DNA from: an uncultured Christensenellaceae bacterium
GTDB lineage: Bacteria; Bacillota; Clostridia; Christensenellales; Borkfalkiaceae
DNA: 47,913 nucleotides
NCBI GenBank assembly: GCA_910589015.1
Contig: CAJUSA010000009.1
Span: 1-47,913, forward strand
Direction: 5' to 3'
The notes beneath the pieces were generated by a model. The model saw only the letters and a program-made list of their open reading frames with translations. It was not told where the DNA came from and ran no database searches. The translations under genes were made by a program, and so were the position numbers. Shown in pieces: positions 1 through 6,810 of this stretch. Every line of letters starts with the position of its first letter. Position 1 is the first letter of the stretch.

Positions 1-97
1 GGGCTAATGGTTTGGTCATTTATTTAGAGGTATGGATTAAGTATGGTAAAAAATAAAATCACGACATTTAGTTTGTTCTCTACTTAAAATATACGAT

Positions 98-137
98 AAA
101 GGCGAATCCGTCTCCTAATGGAAACGGGTTCGCCTTT
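98..137 (-). terminator. Hairpin terminator, probably the original tRNA-Glu terminator
   Basis: A 14-bp stem (98-111 with 124-137, one G-U pair) around a 12-nt loop. Read on the minus strand it follows the displaced tRNA 3' end at 145-170 by only a few bases. This fits the native terminator of tRNA-Glu, pushed away from the intact tRNA by the 12.6-kb insertion. Bases 1-97 are AT-rich and show no gene. Confidence 0.6.
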
Positions 138-144
138 AATTTGT

Positions 145-170
145 TTGGTGACCTTGCCGGGAATCGAACC
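145..170. repeat. attL: duplicated 3' end of tRNA-Glu
   Basis: These 26 bases are identical to 12719-12744, the 3' part of the tRNA-Glu gene including its CCA and T-arm. The match stops abruptly on both sides. An integrase gene starts its 3' end just inside this copy, which is the usual layout for tyrosine-integrase insertion into a tRNA 3' end. The intact tRNA lies at the other boundary. Confidence 0.85.
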
Positions 171-208
171 GAAATCTAAGCAAGGAAAAGCGTAAAAAAT
201 GATAGTTT

Positions 209-1336
209 TTATTGATTTTCGGGGGTATTTTTTAATTTTTTGAGCTTTTCGGCAAGCCCGAAACGATTCTTTTTGGGGGCAGATTTGGGGGCAATCGGCA
301 CATTTAATTTCAGTTCATAGCATATTTTTTGAGCCTCTGCGATAAGGAAATCATCGGGAAGTTCGGAATATGCATCATGTAGCTCACCTTTTGAGTGTCC
401 CACGAATTCGTCGCGCGCTTTATCATTTACATTGGATGTTTCGCAGCGACTGTAAAATGTTCTTCGTAAATCTTTGAGTGTATGTTCTTTATTTGGGAAA
501 ATTTTGTTGAACATTTCACGCATGCTTTGGACTCCATACATATCAAGTTCAGTTATTCCTTCTAAAAAGGGTTTGAGCATAGGGCAGATAGGTATGCGTT
601 TCCATTCGATAATTCCGCGTACAGCATTTTTTCTTTTGCTGTTTTTAGCGAAAATTATTTCGCCTTCGATACGGGCTGTTTGATATTCGTTTGGGCGCAT
701 TCCCGTGTATAAAGCAACGGCGAACATTGTTTGAAATTCTGTGCCATAGGTGTATTCGAATAATTTTTTTTCTTCTTCGAGAGTAAGAGCTTTACCGTGC
801 TTTCGTTCATGTGGAATGTTGACGACAGGTTTCATCGGATTACGGTTTAGAACACCGCGATCCACGGCGTAATTAAAAATACCGTTTAGTGTTGAAATAC
901 ATTCGTCTTTTGTTTTTCCTTTTCCCGTTGCACTCATTTGATCAACGAAGTTTTGGCAAAAATCTGTTGATATGGCTCGTAGGTTTAATGTTTCGAATAC
1001 GGGTTTAATGTGGTTTTGGTATCGATTTAAGTCGTTATAATAGGTAGATGCGATAACTTTTCTTTTTTTAACGTTCTCGAAATAGTACATTGCAAATTCA
1101 TGGAAATTTGAGGGTAGTTTTTTAATAACATGCCGAGGTGTTGCGGTAGATATCGTGGGTAGAATGATTTTTTGCGTAAGATCGTCTAAAAAGAGGGTTA
1201 TGCATTCATTTTCGTTAGTTGCGCAAGCGTAAATTTCGATACCGTTGATAAGTGCTCGTTTTTCAAAAATTCGATTATGAAAACGCGGCGGTTTTTGGAT
1301 AGCTTTTACGATTTTGTTTTGTGTTTGTTGTTCCAT
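209..1336 (-). CDS. int: Tyrosine recombinase (phage integrase)
   Basis: A 375-residue site-specific recombinase that integrates and excises the element at tRNA-Glu. It has an N-terminal arm-binding-like region (about 1-75), a SAM-like core-binding domain (about 78-170) and a C-terminal catalytic domain. Visible catalytic residues are Arg214 (TGMRPNE), Arg291 (LKDLRRTF, with Lys at the usual box II His), His314 (VGHSK) and nucleophile Tyr323 (DAYSEL). The ATG at 1336 is chosen because AAGGAG lies 9 bases upstream. A longer GTG reading frame to 1402 would overlap the preceding gene and has poorer spacing. The 3' end overlaps direct repeats 272-293 that may be its own arm sites. It reads toward attL, the standard arrangement. 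Confidence 0.93.
   Translation of the reverse strand: MEQQTQNKIVKAIQKPPRFHNRIFEKRALINGIEIYACATNENECITLFLDDLTQKIILPTISTATPRHVIKKLPSNFHEFAMYYFENVKKRKVIASTYYNDLNRYQNHIKPVFETLNLRAISTDFCQNFVDQMSATGKGKTKDECISTLNGIFNYAVDRGVLNRNPMKPVVNIPHERKHGKALTLEEEKKLFEYTYGTEFQTMFAVALYTGMRPNEYQTARIEGEIIFAKNSKRKNAVRGIIEWKRIPICPMLKPFLEGITELDMYGVQSMREMFNKIFPNKEHTLKDLRRTFYSRCETSNVNDKARDEFVGHSKGELHDAYSELPDDFLIAEAQKICYELKLNVPIAPKSAPKKNRFGLAEKLKKLKNTPENQ
272..293. repeat. Left arm-type integrase site (tandem 10-mer)
   Basis: Two copies of TTTGGGGGCA at 272-281 and 284-293, 12 bp apart. The same 22-bp block recurs in the same orientation at 12622-12643 beside attR. Paired repeats flanking both att cores are typical arm-type binding sites. 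That this integrase binds them is inference. This copy lies inside the integrase coding end. Confidence 0.55.
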
Positions 1337-1362
1337 GTGAGAAAACTCCTTTTTATATTTTC

Positions 1363-1575
1363 TCAACTGTATGGGTAAATTTTCCTTTTTTCTTTTTTGC
1401 ACCTCCGAGCCTGTAAGGGCTTTTTTTTAATGTCTTCGAAACGGATAATTTTAATTTCGTCGCGTCGTGCCGCGTAAGTATCTGCACGCCCTTGCACATG
1501 TCCGACGATTTGCAAAATCAAATCCGCGGCATTTGATAGTTGGTTGAGTTCTTCCAAGGTGATTTCATAATTCAT
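1363..1575 (-). CDS. Small hypothetical protein next to integrase
   Basis: A 70-residue protein with a good ribosome site (GGAGG, 9 bases before the ATG at 1575). The N-terminal half is acidic and probably helical (MNYEITLEELNQLSNAADLI). The C-terminal third is very basic (KKKPLQARRCKKEKRK). It lies between the repressor genes and the integrase and ends 26 bases before the integrase start, so it is probably cotranscribed with it. A recombination directionality factor would fit this size and position. I see no diagnostic excisionase motif, so the function is unassigned. Confidence 0.6.
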   Translation of the reverse strand: MNYEITLEELNQLSNAADLILQIVGHVQGRADTYAARRDEIKIIRFEDIKKKPLQARRCKKEKRKIYPYS

Positions 1576-1634
1576 GATCTTCTTCCTCCGTGTAATGGGG
1601 GAAGATTATATCATTAACGAATTAAGCAAAACCG

Positions 1635-2000
1635 TCAATTTTTGGGAATTTTTGAAACAGTAATACCGGTGATCCCTTCGCCGTATGCAAGAAAACGGAT
1701 TTGTTGAGCGTGTGTCATGGAATGGAAGAGCGTTAATAGATTCTGATCGATTTCAGATAGATTTGGCGCGGTGGGGAACACTGCAATGTATTCGAGGGTT
1801 TCTGTGGGTTTGATTAAATAGTCTGTTGATACATTGAAAAAATTAGCGATTTTTTCTATATGGCTGGCTTTGGGTTCATTTAAGTCATTTTCCCAGTAAG
1901 AAATCACCGCATTGGATACTCCTAATTCTTTTGCGAGTTGGGGTTGAGTGAGGTTTTGTTCTTCTCGAAGTTCTCTTAACTTTTTACCAAATGAATTCAT
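1635..2000 (-). CDS. XRE-family transcriptional regulator (second of a tandem pair)
   Basis: A 121-residue protein with an N-terminal HTH_3 (Cro/CI-type) domain over about residues 5-62, including the recognition-helix region SNAVISYWENDLNEPKA, then a short helical C-terminus. Its ATG overlaps the stop of the upstream XRE gene (ATGA, 4 bp), indicating translational coupling. The last 40 or so residues are almost identical to the end of that gene (SEIDQNLLTLFHSMTHAQQ), also at DNA level, while the HTH halves are clearly different. It is probably a phage repressor or Cro-like switch protein; which of the two genes keeps lysogeny cannot be told. Confidence 0.88.
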   Translation of the reverse strand: MNSFGKKLRELREEQNLTQPQLAKELGVSNAVISYWENDLNEPKASHIEKIANFFNVSTDYLIKPTETLEYIAVFPTAPNLSEIDQNLLTLFHSMTHAQQIRFLAYGEGITGITVSKIPKN

Positions 2001-2350
2001 ATTTTTGGAATTTTTGAAACAGTAATACCGGTGATCCCTTCGCCGTATGCAAGAAAACGGACTTGTTGAGCGTGTGTCATGGAATGGAAGAGCGTTAACA
2101 GATTCTGATCGATGTCAGATAGATCCGATGTAGTGGGTAAAATAGTAACTGATCCGATATCTTCTGTTCTTCCAAGCAGATAGTCAATACTAACTTCGTA
2201 TAGATTTGCAAGCTTAATAAGTATGTCTGGATCGGGTTTATTGGTCCATGTTTCATAATAATTGTATGATTGTGTGCTGACTCCGATTATTTGGGCTACT
2301 TCTTTTTGAAGTAGTCCTTTTTCTTTTCTTAATTCTTTTAATCTATTCAT
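1997..2350 (-). CDS. XRE-family repressor (first of a tandem pair)
   Basis: A 117-residue HTH_3 regulator: KEVAQIIGVSTQSYNYYET marks helices 2-3, followed by NKPDPDILIKLANLYEVSID and a helical tail shared with the next gene. The start at 2350 (MNRLKEL) is preferred over an upstream reading to 2431 because the domain begins exactly there and GAGG precedes it. The longer version would also translate through the operator region. It is transcribed divergently from the phage operon, with a TATAAT at 2372-2367 overlapping one operator, so autoregulation is likely. Confidence 0.88.
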   Translation of the reverse strand: MNRLKELRKEKGLLQKEVAQIIGVSTQSYNYYETWTNKPDPDILIKLANLYEVSIDYLLGRTEDIGSVTILPTTSDLSDIDQNLLTLFHSMTHAQQVRFLAYGEGITGITVSKIPKI

Positions 2351-2366
2351 TTTTAACCTCAGAAGA

Positions 2367-2445
2367 ATTATACAAGAAAATTTTGATTTTTCCTTGACAA
2401 TCAAGAATATATTGATTATAATACAAATCAAGAAAATCTTGATTT
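2367..2445. promoter_or_regulatory. Divergent phage promoter with three repressor operators
   Basis: The forward promoter is perfect consensus: TTGACA at 2394-2399, a 17-bp spacer, TATAAT at 2417-2422. Three related 19-bp operators follow AATCAAG-N5-CTTGATT: 2370-2388 (imperfect), 2399-2417 (covering the spacer) and 2426-2444 (perfect arms, at the transcription start). Centres are 29 and 27 bp apart. A minus-strand TATAAT at 2372-2367 could serve the repressors. The layout mirrors a classic lysogeny switch. Binding by the adjacent XRE proteins is inferred. Confidence 0.8.
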
Positions 2446-2478
2446 TCGAACAAAATCAAAATAGGAAGGTAAAAAGGA

Positions 2479-2748
2479 ATGGAAGAAAAGAAGGTATTTC
2501 GGGTAACGCTCGAAGATTTGCAGGACGGTGAAAAGAAGGTTCTGGAAACGAATTGTTTGTTATTGTTCGCGGTACAAGAAGATCCCGCGGGTGAATACAC
2601 GGAATCGTTTCATTGGGTAAATGCACTGCGCGGCACGGATTACGATCTGTTGGAAGCAATGGAAAAAGTGTCTGCTGATATTCGCGCAAGGCTGGAAGAA
2701 GATTTTATCAAGTTTTTGAACGGCGAGTTGGACGAGGGGGATTGCTAA
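2479..2748 (+). CDS. Hypothetical early phage protein
   Basis: An 89-residue acidic protein, first gene after the phage promoter, with AGGAAGG 9 bases before the ATG. It starts with a short beta-like segment (KVFRVTLEDLQDGEKKVLET) and ends with a helix (LLEAMEKVSADIRARLEEDF). I do not recognise a family. Position suggests an early regulatory or replication accessory role. Its stop shares one base with the next start, so the genes are cotranslated. Confidence 0.65.
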   Translation: MEEKKVFRVTLEDLQDGEKKVLETNCLLLFAVQEDPAGEYTESFHWVNALRGTDYDLLEAMEKVSADIRARLEEDFIKFLNGELDEGDC

Positions 2749-2894
2749 TGAACACTTGTATAACGAGCCGGTGCGCGCAATGGGATAGCGCGAATGAATG
2801 TTGCAATTTGGCGGAAACGTTGGAATACGATTCCGAAACATTTTATATTTTGTGTCCGTGCGTTGCATGGTCGAGCGAGGGTGCGGACGAATGA
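2748..2894 (+). CDS. 48-residue cysteine-rich microprotein
   Basis: Reading from the ATG at 2748 gives 48 residues ending GADE. It overlaps its upstream neighbour by 1 bp (TAATG) and its downstream neighbour by 4 bp (ATGA), a tight coupling that argues for a real gene. It contains six cysteines, including CNLAE preceded by Cys (ECCN) and a CPC near the C-terminus, so metal binding is plausible. No family is recognised. Confidence 0.55.
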   Translation: MNTCITSRCAQWDSANECCNLAETLEYDSETFYILCPCVAWSSEGADE

Positions 2895-3130
2895 AAAATA
2901 TATATGATATGACGGTCGAAGAGCGTGAAGCGTATTGGGAACGGCAGAAAGTACGTCAGATTAAGATAGATGAAAATGTTCGCATGTTAGATGGTTGTAA
3001 ATGTCGTTTATGTGTTTCAGATGATAAAGATGAAATGTATCGAATGTTTTTTTTCGGGGTTTCTTATCTGTCAAAGTTATTAGATCTTGGCTTGAATCGA
3101 ATTAAAGAAGAAAATGGTGCGGACGAATGA
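2891..3130 (+). CDS. Hypothetical small phage protein
   Basis: A 79-residue protein (starts MKNIYDMTVEEREAYWERQ) with a charged helical N-terminus, a CKCRLC cysteine cluster near residue 36 and a helical C-terminus (FFFGVSYLSKLLDLGLNRIK). It overlaps both neighbours by 4 bp. A 17-base stretch covering the stop and next start (GGTGCGGACGAATGAAA) is the same at the end of this gene and of the preceding one, a small local duplication. Function unknown. Confidence 0.65.
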   Translation: MKNIYDMTVEEREAYWERQKVRQIKIDENVRMLDGCKCRLCVSDDKDEMYRMFFFGVSYLSKLLDLGLNRIKEENGADE

Positions 3131-4554
3131 AAGAGTTATTGGATATTCGACGTGCCGAGTTCTGTCCGGCGCGGCATTATGTAGACGAACAAGACGGGCG
3201 ATTCATTACCTTTGATCCGGAACTTGCGAAACGGCAGTACAGTGAATTCGTGGAACTGCATGACCGTATCCGTCGCGCCCAGAGCGTGGCGTGGGGATCG
3301 TTCATTGAAATCGGATATGCGCTTTTGCAACTGCGGGAAGAGAAGATATATTATGCAGTATCGCCGAGCTATGGCGTGCAGGGCTACGGATCGTTTTACA
3401 AATTCTGTCAAGACGTATTCGGGATCAAGCAAACAACGGCAAAGAACCTTATCAATGTAGCGCTGAACTTCGGGGACGAAGAAGGTCGTTTGCGCATGGA
3501 TTATGCCATGTACAGTTATTCGCAGCTTGTCGAGCTGACGGGAATCGAAAAGGCATACCGTGAACGGGTACCGTCGCGGATCAGTGTGCGGGATATGGCT
3601 CATCTGCGGGAACTGTATCGGGAATACACGCCGAAAACGGGAACGGTAGACGATGATCTGAAAGAGTGGAAACGGCGTCATGACGAGAAAGAGGCAGAGA
3701 AAAACCGAAAGAAGAACGCGATCACGTTTTTTCCCGCCGATCCGCCGAAAGTGAACGAAAATAACAAAAAAAATGTGAAAATGTTAGAAATCGGTCAGAC
3801 GTCTGACCGGTCGGAAAATGGGTCTACGCAGACCGATTTTTCGGAAACGGACGGGGAAAGCGGCGGGGAAACCGACGTGAACGCGGACGATGAAAGTATC
3901 GTATCGACGCCGGACGTGCCGAACGTAACGTTTGACAGTGTGCGCACGGGGCTAATGGCGCAACTCTCATTGCTGATAAAGATATCGCCTGTTTGGACGA
4001 AAACGGCGCAGATGATCGAGAAAATATTGCGTGCAGAAACACCGTTCGGGATTGTTTCCAGACAAGAAATGATCCGTGCTCAATTGGACGCGTTGGGCGA
4101 TAATGCGAAATATGCACCGCATTCCTTGCCGCCGGCGAAAGAATACATATTCAAAAACGATACAGAACGCAAGGCGTTTCTGGATAGCAAGCGTGCCGCA
4201 GAGTGGCCGCTCTGGATCGAGGTTCCGGCGTTGGGATTAGAGTTCAGGCGAATTGATTTTTTGAACGGGGATTATCTGGTTGCCCGATTCGGAAACGAAT
4301 ACGGATACGATAGCTCTACGGGGAAAACAGATCGGGTTTATCGGATATGTAAGTTTTATCTTTGTACGAAAGAAAAACCGGTGTTCGATGTACGCGGTGT
4401 TGCGCCGACGTATGTAATTGATTATCTGAAATCGCACAAATCGGAACTTGCGGGAACGGAACCCGCAAAGAAAGAGTCAGACGAGGACAGCGGGAACAGC
4501 GAGGATATAAACGAACTGTTATCGCGGTTCGGGTCAAAACGACTTCATATTTAA
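3127..4554 (+). CDS. Hypothetical phage protein with DUF3102-like N-terminal region
   Basis: A 475-residue cytoplasmic protein without membrane segments. Residues about 50-135 (FIEIGYALLQLREEK, then FCQDVFGIKQTTAKNLIN) resemble the helical HTH-like pattern of DUF3102-type phage proteins, which would suggest nucleic-acid binding; this is a pattern judgement only. Residues about 190-260 are a charged low-complexity linker rich in Glu, Ser, Thr and Asn. The C-terminal half (about 260-450) looks like a separate alpha/beta domain I do not recognise. It follows the small early genes by a 4-bp overlap and precedes the structured region at 4555-4750. Confidence 0.7.
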   Translation: MKELLDIRRAEFCPARHYVDEQDGRFITFDPELAKRQYSEFVELHDRIRRAQSVAWGSFIEIGYALLQLREEKIYYAVSPSYGVQGYGSFYKFCQDVFGIKQTTAKNLINVALNFGDEEGRLRMDYAMYSYSQLVELTGIEKAYRERVPSRISVRDMAHLRELYREYTPKTGTVDDDLKEWKRRHDEKEAEKNRKKNAITFFPADPPKVNENNKKNVKMLEIGQTSDRSENGSTQTDFSETDGESGGETDVNADDESIVSTPDVPNVTFDSVRTGLMAQLSLLIKISPVWTKTAQMIEKILRAETPFGIVSRQEMIRAQLDALGDNAKYAPHSLPPAKEYIFKNDTERKAFLDSKRAAEWPLWIEVPALGLEFRRIDFLNGDYLVARFGNEYGYDSSTGKTDRVYRICKFYLCTKEKPVFDVRGVAPTYVIDYLKSHKSELAGTEPAKKESDEDSGNSEDINELLSRFGSKRLHI

Positions 4555-4750
4555 TGCTTATCCATACTTACCTTATTTAGTTGTACGGTATCGCGGGCGC
4601 CGCAAGACCCGCCCCAACCCCGAAAGGGGTTCTTCCTATTTAACGGTATCGTGGGCGCCGTAAGACCCACCCCAGACCCGTGCCTTGGGTCAAACGGCAA
4701 AGCCTTCGGGAAACAAAAAAATCCAACCCCGGGGGCGAAGGAGTAACGTT
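4555..4750. other. Structured intergenic region with twin compensated hairpins
   Basis: This stretch has no gene but dense secondary structure. Two 32-base units (4585-4616 and 4643-4674) are near copies, with a GCGGG/CCCGC stem in the first and GTGGG/CCCAC in the second, so the stem change is compensated. Between them is a 6-bp stem with a GAAA tetraloop (4616-4631). A GACCC/GGGTC hairpin follows at about 4674-4690. It lies just upstream of the putative ssDNA-binding gene. Candidate roles are a replication origin on ssDNA, a packaging signal or an RNA translational operator. Confidence 0.6.
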
Positions 4751-5041
4751 ATGAAAAAGGCGATATTTTTAGGTGTGCGGACGATCCATTCGAACAAGAA
4801 GGATCAGGATTATCGGGTGGTGGATTTTTACACGCCGCCGTTCAAGGACGCGTCGGGGTACATGCGCGGGGGCGTGGAAACGATCTTCACGCCTGTGGAC
4901 AGTACGCTGGGCGTCGGGATCAACATGGGCGCGATTGTGATCCCCGAGTTTGAATACAATCATTACTCGCAGCGCGAAGAGCTGTTGGGCATGAAGGTGG
5001 TGTGTGACAGCCCGTATTCGGACGCAGACTTTAAGGATTAA
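4751..5041 (+). CDS. Putative single-stranded DNA-binding protein of the phage
   Basis: A 96-residue protein with GAAGGAG ahead of the ATG at 4751; an in-frame TTG at 4685 would extend it into the hairpin region and is rejected. The sequence is beta-rich, with aromatic residues spread along it (DYRVVDFYTPPF, EFEYNHYSQREELLG) and no transmembrane segment. Small beta proteins encoded just before Rep in inoviruses are commonly gpV-like ssDNA-binding proteins. That role is inferred from size, composition and position rather than a recognised motif. Confidence 0.55.
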   Translation: MKKAIFLGVRTIHSNKKDQDYRVVDFYTPPFKDASGYMRGGVETIFTPVDSTLGVGINMGAIVIPEFEYNHYSQREELLGMKVVCDSPYSDADFKD

Positions 5042-5167
5042 GAGGACGGGACGAGGGAACAGGAACGGGAAATTCCGGGGTCGGAAACGGCCTCGGGAAA
5101 TCCCCCTTGATATTTATAGAAATAACTCGTCCCGTTTTTCTTGAAACGCAAAAAAATAAGGTGAGTT
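5042..5167. other. Large stem-loop just upstream of rep
   Basis: An outer 10-bp stem pairs ACGGGACGAG (near 5046-5055) with CTCGTCCCGT (near 5127-5136), followed by TTTTT. An inner stem pairs CCGGGGTC with GGCCTCGG around a GGAAAC loop. On RNA it could act as an attenuator for rep; on ssDNA it is a candidate double-strand origin for the HUH Rep. Both are inference. Confidence 0.5.
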
Positions 5168-6391
5168 ATGGATAAGAAAGTCAATGGCGAAGTAGACGAA
5201 TTAACGCATGAAAATTGGCTTTCTGTTTCGAGGCGGTGTCATTACAATACGTTCATAGCGCAATTTTATGACGAAATGTCGGAAGAGGCGAGCACGCCGA
5301 TCGCGACGCGTGACGGTGAAATCGTGTACGGGAAGGATCCGAATTTAGCGTGTCGGGCGGAACGGATAAGGCAATGCTGTAAAAGTTGGGAATTCGATAC
5401 ATACGAAAAAGCGAAGATCAAAAACTTGATACGGGTCGGACGGTGTCACGATCGTTTTTGCCTGAACTGTCAGGCGCTCGAAGCGGATCAGCGGTATGCG
5501 CAGTATGCGGGCGTGTTGGACGACTATGCGACGGAATACGATTTGTATCATGTCGTATTGACGGTTCCGAACGTGACGAAAGAGCACGTCGCGGATACGG
5601 TGGCACTCATGCTGGATCGGTTTGCGTATCTGATACGTTTTTTTGACGGACGGAAAAGGGTGCGCGGGATTGATTTCGGGAAATACGGATATAAAGGCGC
5701 GGTGCGGGAATTGGAAATAACGATCAATCGGGAACACAACACATTCCATCCGCATTTACACACGGTTTTTATTCTGAAAAAAGACATGTATCTGCCTGGG
5801 GTGTGGTGGAACGGGTTTTCGGACGATAAGCGGAAACGAAAACCGACGCGTTTATTTTCGGAATTGGAACTGTTGTTTCAACGCCTGTGGTGTTTATTGA
5901 TCCTTCGGAAGAAGGTGACGAAATACAATATTGAGCATATCGGGGAAGCGACGGGTTACCGTGACGGGTTCTCCTGCATCGCGGATAAGACGAACGGGGA
6001 TTATCACGAGATCTTCAAGTACGCGATCAAAGGCAGTTTTAAGGAAGAAACATTGTTTTCAGGCGATAATTTCCGCGTCCTGTATAAAGCGCTATTCAAC
6101 CGCCGGGCGTACGATACGTACGGGTGTTTGAAAAAATACGACTTTAACGACGTAGACGAAATGCTGGGGTTAGGCTCGAAAGACGAGATTTTCGAAATGT
6201 ATCTGTCAATGCTGCAACGCAGCGAAATGCCGCAGCGTGTAAAGGAAGCGTTAGACGAAATCCTGAAAAACACATGCGAGCATGCGGAAGAGCGGTACAA
6301 ATATATCTCGACCGCAATGTATGTACGGCATTTTAAGGCATTGACGGAAGAAGAAAAGAGCAAGGTTTTAGATACAATACTTGCGGATTAA
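5168..6391 (+). CDS. rep: Rolling-circle replication initiator (Rep_1-like HUH endonuclease)
   Basis: A 407-residue protein that would nick the origin and covalently hold the 5' end to start rolling-circle replication of the circular phage DNA. Visible motifs are a Cys cluster at 93-101 (RCHDRFCLNCQ), the HUH metal motif at 194-198 (HPHLHTVF) and the catalytic Tyr285 with Lys288 (FKYAIKGS). One catalytic tyrosine fits plasmid or phage RCR initiators of the Rep_1 type. The length is typical. AAGGTGA precedes the ATG. It follows a large stem-loop that could contain its nick site. The residue assignments are from the sequence, the mechanism is from the family. Confidence 0.88.
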   Translation: MDKKVNGEVDELTHENWLSVSRRCHYNTFIAQFYDEMSEEASTPIATRDGEIVYGKDPNLACRAERIRQCCKSWEFDTYEKAKIKNLIRVGRCHDRFCLNCQALEADQRYAQYAGVLDDYATEYDLYHVVLTVPNVTKEHVADTVALMLDRFAYLIRFFDGRKRVRGIDFGKYGYKGAVRELEITINREHNTFHPHLHTVFILKKDMYLPGVWWNGFSDDKRKRKPTRLFSELELLFQRLWCLLILRKKVTKYNIEHIGEATGYRDGFSCIADKTNGDYHEIFKYAIKGSFKEETLFSGDNFRVLYKALFNRRAYDTYGCLKKYDFNDVDEMLGLGSKDEIFEMYLSMLQRSEMPQRVKEALDEILKNTCEHAEERYKYISTAMYVRHFKALTEEEKSKVLDTILAD

Positions 6392-6453
6392 GCTCAGAAC
6401 CGTGAAACGGACTGAAATAGAACGGGTGGCGACCAACGCCGGAGGACAACAAA

Positions 6454-6798
6454 ATGGCACGGAATAAGAATTCCACGGTAGTGTCTACGAAGGCACGAAA
6501 AGTAAACGGCAGGACGACGGCGACGGACGTCACGTTTTCGGACGGCAGCACGAAACGGCTTTTAACGCCATGCGGGAAGGGCGCGAAGTATGCGGCGGAA
6601 TTGCACGAGGGTGTTCATTATACGAATACCGGACGTGTGAAAACGAATCAGAGCGGTGTGGCGCGTCGGATCACGGATACCGAGGCGGCGTATCGTTCGG
6701 GGTATCTGGCAGCGCAAAAAGACTCGGCGCGGGCGTACAAGGCGAATAACGGACAGCGGTCTGCCGGCAGTGTTCGCAAGAGCGGCAAGAGGGATTAA
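6454..6798 (+). CDS. Small basic hypothetical phage protein
   Basis: A 114-residue strongly basic protein, with GGAGG well placed before the ATG. It begins with a Lys/Arg-rich stretch (MARNKNSTVVSTKARKVNGR), has a central segment (LTPCGKGAKYAAELHEGVHY) and a helical part near residues 75-92 (EAAYRSGYLAAQKDSARAY). There is no membrane segment, so it is not a conventional inoviral coat protein. It sits between rep and the membrane-protein genes. DNA binding or packaging is possible from its charge only. Confidence 0.6.
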   Translation: MARNKNSTVVSTKARKVNGRTTATDVTFSDGSTKRLLTPCGKGAKYAAELHEGVHYTNTGRVKTNQSGVARRITDTEAAYRSGYLAAQKDSARAYKANNGQRSAGSVRKSGKRD

Positions 6799-6810
6799 GG
6801 GGGTAAGGTT

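Noticed and set aside
5168..6391. HUH transposase (IS91 or IS200 type)
   Set aside because: The Cys cluster, HLH motif and Y-x-x-K fit a Rep_1 initiator, and there are no transposon ends.
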